DNA of 64,000 nucleotides from Pseudogemmobacter faecipullorum. Its GTDB lineage: Bacteria > Pseudomonadota > Alphaproteobacteria > Rhodobacterales > Rhodobacteraceae. The stretch lies in NCBI RefSeq assembly GCF_020539525.1, contig NZ_JACDXX010000004.1, positions 62,001 to 126,000 of the forward strand, read 5' to 3'. Position numbers and translations under genes: made by a program. Below, in pieces: positions 60,060 to 64,000 of this stretch (position 1 is the first letter of the stretch; every line of letters starts with the position of its first letter). The notes under the pieces were generated by a model that saw only the letters and a program-made list of their open reading frames with translations, was not told the origin of the DNA and made no database searches.

Positions 60060-61127
60060 ATGGCGGTCAAGGTGACATTGAACCCGGAACCAGTGGCAGA
60101 GGCCGAGCGGGAGAAGCTGCTCGAGGCCCCGGTCTTCGGCACCGTGTTTACCGATCACATGGTCACGGCGGTCTGGACCCGTGCGGGCGGCTGGGAACAG
60201 CCCGAACTGGGGCCGCGCCGTCCCTTTGCGATTCAGCCGGAAAATGCGGTCTTCCATTACGGCCAGCAGCTGTTTGAGGGGATGAAAGCCTATCGCGGCG
60301 TTGATGGCGCTTTGCGCCTGTTCCGCCCCGATCAGAATGCAGCCCGGATGAACCGTTCGGCCCTGCGTATGGCCATGCCGCAGGTGCCGGAAGAGCTGTT
60401 CCGCGAATCGGTCGAGGCGCTGGTGCGCGCCGATAAGAACTGGATCCCGGGCCAGGGCAGCCTCTATCTGCGCCCCTTCATGTTCGCGGATGAAAGCTTC
60501 CTCGGTGTGCGTCCGGCGGATCGCTGCATCTTCTGCGTGATCGCCGCGCCGGCAGGCGATTACTTCAAATCGGGCGCGGCCGGTCTTTCGGTCTGGGTCG
60601 AGCAGGAAACCACCCGCGCTGCGCCGGGCGGCACGGGTGAGGCGAAATGCGGTGGCAATTACGCCGGCTCGCTGCATGCCCAGACCCGCGCCTATGAAGA
60701 GGGCTGCGCCCAGGTTCTGTTCCTCAGCGCGGATGGCAGCGGCCAGATCGAAGAGCTGGGCGGGATGAATATCTTCTTCGTCAAAAAAGATGGCAGCGTC
60801 TTTACCCCGGCGCTTGGCACCATTCTTCCGGGCATCACCCGCGCCTCGATCCTCGCGCTGCTGCGTGCAGAGGGGACGCCGGTCAGTGAAATCTCCTATC
60901 ACTTCGACGAGCTGAAGGCCGATGTGGCTGCGGGCGAAATTGCCGAGGTCTTCGTCTGCGGCACTGCGGCGATCATCGCCAGCGTCTCGCGGCTGAAATT
61001 TGACGGCGGCGCGCTGGAGATCGGCGAGCCGGGGCCGCTGGCCGCGCGTCTGCGGGCGACCCTCTCGGGGATCTATACCGGTGCGGTCGAAGGGCCGCAG
61101 GGCTGGAGCGTCACCGTTTCTGAGTAA
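60060..61127 (+). CDS. ilvE: Branched-chain amino-acid aminotransferase
   Basis: 355 residues of the fold IV PLP aminotransferase family, large (BCAT type II) form. PLP lysine is Lys196 in GEAKCGGNYAGS; other motifs are YGQQLFEGMKAYRG, SLYLRPFMFA, IEELGGMNIFFV and LPGITRASIL. It interconverts leucine, isoleucine and valine with their 2-oxo acids. A 14-bp terminator follows. Confidence 0.92.
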   Translation: MAVKVTLNPEPVAEAEREKLLEAPVFGTVFTDHMVTAVWTRAGGWEQPELGPRRPFAIQPENAVFHYGQQLFEGMKAYRGVDGALRLFRPDQNAARMNRSALRMAMPQVPEELFRESVEALVRADKNWIPGQGSLYLRPFMFADESFLGVRPADRCIFCVIAAPAGDYFKSGAAGLSVWVEQETTRAAPGGTGEAKCGGNYAGSLHAQTRAYEEGCAQVLFLSADGSGQIEELGGMNIFFVKKDGSVFTPALGTILPGITRASILALLRAEGTPVSEISYHFDELKADVAAGEIAEVFVCGTAAIIASVSRLKFDGGALEIGEPGPLAARLRATLSGIYTGAVEGPQGWSVTVSE

Positions 61128-61144
61128 GCGGTCCGCGTATCACC

Positions 61145-61179
61145 ACAAAGGCCCGGGCTGTCGCAGCCCGGGCCTTTGT
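61145..61179 (+). terminator. Terminator after ilvE
   Basis: AAAGGCCCGGGCTG and CAGCCCGGGCCTTT (147-160 and 164-177) with loop TCG. Confidence 0.9.
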
Positions 61180-61295
61180 CACTTCGCGGCCCAGGCTATG
61201 GCGGCCTGCTGGCCTTTGCCTGGGGCCAGACCGCCTTCTGGCCAATCCTGCCTCGGCAGTTTATGCAGAACGCGCTTTCAGGAAGGACCTCTCCC

Positions 61296-62522
61296 ATGCA
61301 GAAGATCGCGCTTTCAGAACGGCCCGGCTGGCGCGAGAAGGCGGCCGAGCTTGGCTTCAGCTTTGCGGATATGCATGGCGAGCCCTATTGGGATGAGACC
61401 TCGGCCTATGCCTTTACCCTGCAGCAGATCGAAGAGGATCTGGAGGCGCCGTCAGCCGAATTGCACAGCATGTGCCGCGAAGCGGTGGCGCAGATCGTGG
61501 TCTCTGAAGAGCTGATGACCCGGCTGGGCGTGCCCGAGGCTTACCGTGATCTGGTTGCGGACAGCTGGGCGCGCAATGAGCCCGAGATCTATGGCCGGTT
61601 TGACCTGGCCTATGATGGCAATGGCCCGGCGAAGCTGCTGGAATATAATGCCGATACCCCGACCTCACTTTATGAAAGCGCCTCTTTCCAGTGGTCATGG
61701 CTGGAAGATCAGCTGGCCGCCGGTGTACTGCCCGGGGGGGCGGATCAGTTTAACGGCATCCATGAGGCGCTGGTCGCGCGCTTTCGCGAGCTGTTTCCGG
61801 CAGGCAGCAATCTGCATTTCACCGCTATGGGAGGAAATCCGGAGGATTATGCCACGGTTGAGGCGATGGGCTGGGCGGCGCGCGAGGCCGGTCTGGGCGC
61901 GCATTACACTGATCTGAGCAAAATCGGCCTCTCGGAAGAGGGGCAGTTCGTCGATGATCAGGACCGGGTGATCGGCACCCTGTTCAAGCTTTACCCCTGG
62001 GAAGATCTGCTGCGCGATGATTATGCGCGCCATATCGCGGGCTCGGGTTGTATGTTCCTTGAGCCAGCCTGGAAAATGCTGCTGTCGAACAAGGGCATTC
62101 TGCCGGTGCTCTGGCAGATGTTCGAGGGCCATCCTAACCTTCTGCCCGCCTTCTTTGAGGCCGATGTCGCCGCCGCGCTGCGCGGAGATGGCCAGGCGGT
62201 GCCAGAGGTGCGCGAGGCCTTCTCCCGCGCGGCGGATCAGCTGTTCCAGGGCCATGTGACCAAGCCTTTGTTCTCGCGCGAGGGCGCCTCGGTCTCGATC
62301 ATCGAAGCGGGTCGGGTCAGCGAGGCGGCGGCGAAGAGCCCCTATGATCATCATCCGCGCGTGGTTCAGGCCTATCAGCCGCTGCCGGTGTTTGAGGGCT
62401 TTCTCCCGGTGATCGGGGCCTGGATGGTCGGTCATGACTGTGCCGGTATTGGGATTCGCGAGGACCGGCTGCGGATCACTCAGGATCTGTCGCGCTTCAA
62501 ACCCCATTTTATTGCTCCGTAA
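61296..62522 (+). CDS. Glutathionylspermidine-synthase-like ATP-grasp protein (YgiC/YjfC type)
   Basis: 408 residues of the GSP_synth family: GRFDLAYDGNGPAKLLEYNADTPTSLYE, LFKLYPWEDLLRDDYA, FLEPAWKMLLSNKGILPVLW, GPxG-like KPLFSREGASVSI. Carries the ATP-grasp residues but no amidase domain, as in YgiC and YjfC, which are C-N ligases of unknown substrate. Start ATG 61296 has AGGAAGGAC upstream. The next gene encodes a DUF1190 lipoprotein, the conserved YgiB partner. Confidence 0.87.
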   Translation: MQKIALSERPGWREKAAELGFSFADMHGEPYWDETSAYAFTLQQIEEDLEAPSAELHSMCREAVAQIVVSEELMTRLGVPEAYRDLVADSWARNEPEIYGRFDLAYDGNGPAKLLEYNADTPTSLYESASFQWSWLEDQLAAGVLPGGADQFNGIHEALVARFRELFPAGSNLHFTAMGGNPEDYATVEAMGWAAREAGLGAHYTDLSKIGLSEEGQFVDDQDRVIGTLFKLYPWEDLLRDDYARHIAGSGCMFLEPAWKMLLSNKGILPVLWQMFEGHPNLLPAFFEADVAAALRGDGQAVPEVREAFSRAADQLFQGHVTKPLFSREGASVSIIEAGRVSEAAAKSPYDHHPRVVQAYQPLPVFEGFLPVIGAWMVGHDCAGIGIREDRLRITQDLSRFKPHFIAP

Positions 62523-62557
62523 CCTGAACTTGACCACCCGGACTGCAGGAGAAGGCC

Positions 62558-63145
62558 ATGACGAAACGCTCTAAACATGTCGCGCTTGCCATTCTTGGCG
62601 CCACGGCCTTTGCCCTGGCAGGCTGCCAGGAAAGCGAGGTTGAGGCCCAGGCCTTTCCGGATCTGCAAAGCTGTAAGGAAGCGGCCAGCCTCGCGGGCTA
62701 TGTCACGGCCGGGGAATGCGAAACCGCCTTTGCCGAAGCCGAGGCCCTGCATGCGGAATCGGCGCCGCGTTACGACAGCCTCGCCGTCTGTGAGGCCGAG
62801 CATGGCGCGGGCAATTGCGGGGATGGTCCGGCTGCGCAGTCAGGCGGTGGCGGGGTGGGTTCGATCTTCATGCCACTGATGATGGGCTATCTGATGGGCT
62901 CGATGATGGGCGGCGGCGGTCTCGGCCGGGGCGCAGCGGCCTCGCAGCCCATGTATAAAACGGCGGATGGCAAATTCACCAATGCCGCCGGGACGGCCAG
63001 TTACGGGGCCAATTCCGGCCGCGCCAAAGTGCCGTCGAGCCAGTTTGCCCGCCCGGCCAGCACGGTGAACAAGCCGCCGATGAGCGCGGCCCCCTCAGCC
63101 TCGCGCGGTGGGTTTGGCGGCTCGTCCTCGGGGGCGGGCGGCTGA
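62558..63145 (+). CDS. DUF1190 (YgiB-like) lipoprotein
   Basis: 195 residues. The N-terminus has a signal with lipobox LAGC (about residues 20-23), so the mature protein is a lipoprotein. DUF1190 features include the FPDLQSCKEAASLAGYVTAGECETAFAEAEALHAESAPRY segment with Cys residues, then a Gly/Met-rich MMGYLMGSMMGGGG stretch and a Ser/Gly-rich tail. YgiB and YgiC genes are conserved neighbours; function unknown. Confidence 0.85.
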   Translation: MTKRSKHVALAILGATAFALAGCQESEVEAQAFPDLQSCKEAASLAGYVTAGECETAFAEAEALHAESAPRYDSLAVCEAEHGAGNCGDGPAAQSGGGGVGSIFMPLMMGYLMGSMMGGGGLGRGAAASQPMYKTADGKFTNAAGTASYGANSGRAKVPSSQFARPASTVNKPPMSAAPSASRGGFGGSSSGAGG

Positions 63146-63189
63146 GGCCAGCTCCGGGCCGGCAAAGCTCCTGCAGAGAAAAAAACCAG

Positions 63190-63219
63190 ACGCGCCCCGG
63201 TGACACGGTGGCGCGTTTT
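63190..63219 (+). terminator. Terminator after the DUF1190 gene
   Basis: ACGCGCC and GGCGCGT (190-196 and 210-216) with an internal loop, followed by TTTT. Confidence 0.75.
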
Positions 63220-63324
63220 GCATTGCTGTGGCGCATGAGGCGGCGGGGGGATTCTCGCAACACATGGCCCGAAAATTACGAAAGCCGCACAACCTGTAAG
63301 GTTACACGGCTTTCCGTAGTATAG

Positions 63325-63409
63325 TGGTGCCCAGAAGAGGACTCGAACCTCCACGCCTTGCAGCGCTGGTACCTGAAACCAGTGCGTCTACCAATTCCGC
63401 CATCTGGGC
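63325..63409 (-). tRNA. tRNA-Leu (anticodon CAG)
   Basis: Acceptor stem GCCCAGA/TCTGGGC with discriminator A and encoded CCA. D-loop GGTAGACGC region, anticodon stem CTGGT/ACCAG with loop TTCAGGT (anticodon CAG), a type II variable arm and T arm GGAGGTTCGAGTCCTC. It reads CUG codons. 85 bases with CCA. Confidence 0.97.
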
Positions 63410-63610
63410 ACGCTTCAGTAAGGCGGTGTTTAGATTTTGGGGCGGGGGATGTCAACAAGGTCAAAACGCTTTTTTTCAGAAATTTTACATTTTCTTTCAC
63501 CCTGTTAGCGGAAAGCTGTGATTTCCTGAGGATTCCGGGCTTTTGTCTTGCTGGAGCGAAGTGGCAGAGCTATGGAGCGGGAAAGGCAACCCCGGCGTGG
63601 GAGTATTCGC

Positions 63611-64000
63611 ATGAGCAAGCTGGTCACGATTTATGGCGGCTCGGGTTTCGTTGGCCGCTATGTCGCGCGGCGATTTGCCAAACTCGGCTGGCGCGTCAGG
63701 GTGGCCGTGCGCCGCCCGAATGAGGCGATTTTTGTCAGGCCCTATGGCGTGCCGGGGCAGGTTGAGCCTGTTCTGTGTAATATCCGCAATGAGGCCAGCG
63801 TCGCGCGCGCCGCGATCGGTGCGGATGCGGTGGTCAACTGCGTTGGCACTTTCGCTGCCGGCGGGCGCAATAATTTCAACGCGGTCCATGTGGAAGGTGC
63901 GGCGAATATCGCCCGCGCGGCTGCCGGGGCGGGCGTTGCGGCGCTGGTGCATCTCTCGGCGCTAGGCGCGGATGCGCAGTCGCGCTCGGCCTATGGCCGC
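63611..64000 (+). CDS. NAD(P)-binding complex I-associated protein (NDUFA9-like), 3' truncated
   Basis: 130 residues to the window edge. Rossmann start [32 protein letters not shown], then [29 protein letters not shown] and [19 protein letters not shown]. This is the atypical SDR of the NDUFA9/complex I NADH dehydrogenase 39-kDa type in alphaproteobacteria. GGGAG lies upstream of the ATG. Confidence 0.88.
   Translation, partial: MSKLVTIYGGSGFVGRYVARRFAKLGWRVRVAVRRPNEAIFVRPYGVPGQVEPVLCNIRNEASVARAAIGADAVVNCVGTFAAGGRNNFNAVHVEGAANIARAAAGAGVAALVHLSALGADAQSRSAYGR

Noticed and set aside
1-64000. CRISPR arrays, insertion sequences, prophage or integrative elements
   Set aside because: No direct-repeat arrays, transposase or integrase genes, or terminal inverted repeats were seen; the tRNA-Leu has no adjacent integrase in the window.

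Overview
The window is high-GC alphaproteobacterial chromosome, most likely from the Rhodobacterales (Rhodobacteraceae/Paracoccaceae). The reasons are the density of ABC importers, the AcnX/proline-racemase hydroxyproline genes, a FliF-FliH-FliN-FliP flagellar block, ManC/phosphomannomutase, a TerC-like DUF475 protein and a tRNA-Leu(CAG) with encoded CCA. The genus cannot be fixed by reading alone. I see no insertion sequence, phage, integrase or CRISPR array. It reads as a metabolic/uptake region with five separate ABC importers and their catabolic and regulatory genes.

Layout. 1-1.6 kb: end of a CorC/HlyC-type protein and a GlxA-family AraC regulator. 1.6-11.2 kb: a YdcF protein, then a divergent uptake locus. 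Its minus arm has a GntR regulator with two winged-helix domains and a leaderless solute-binding-protein homologue; its plus arm has a Tat-exported binding protein, two permeases, an ATPase, a polysaccharide-deacetylase-like hydrolase, a small CxxC protein and a COG0523 GTPase. 11.6-14.6 kb: a betaine/proline-type importer. 14.7-22.7 kb: DUF475, then a sugar-lipid set (GT2, STT3/GT-C-like protein, GtrA, ManC, phosphomannomutase). 22.7-34.0 kb: hydroxyproline catabolism (4Hyp epimerase, D-amino-acid oxidoreductase, AcnX, 3Hyp dehydratase-like protein, pyrroline-2-carboxylate reductase, DHDPS-family deaminase) with an amino-acid ABC importer and a GntR regulator flanked by TTGTCGACAA operators. 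34.1-37.8 kb: Fbp-type ferric iron importer. 38.1-44.7 kb: amidase, agmatine deiminase, second amidase, histidine kinase and LuxR-type response regulator, the last four overlapping end to end.

45.6-55.4 kb holds the most unusual locus: an SDR, a polyamine-type ABC importer, a HisD-family dehydrogenase with swapped metal ligands, an idonate-dehydrogenase-like zinc enzyme, an APH-fold kinase and an FMN alpha-hydroxyacid dehydrogenase. It resembles sulfopropanediol (hps) gene sets but has two extra enzymes, so it may encode an undescribed polyol, sulfonate or related hydroxy-compound pathway. 55.4-64 kb: ureohydrolase, the flagellar block fliP-N-H-F, ilvE, a glutathionylspermidine-synthase-like gene with a DUF1190 lipoprotein, tRNA-Leu, and the start of an NAD-binding complex-I-associated protein.

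Recurring architecture: every binding-protein gene that precedes its permease genes is followed by a strong GC hairpin, and most genes within operons overlap by 1-8 bases. Functions rest on motif recognition from the translated sequence. No database search was possible.
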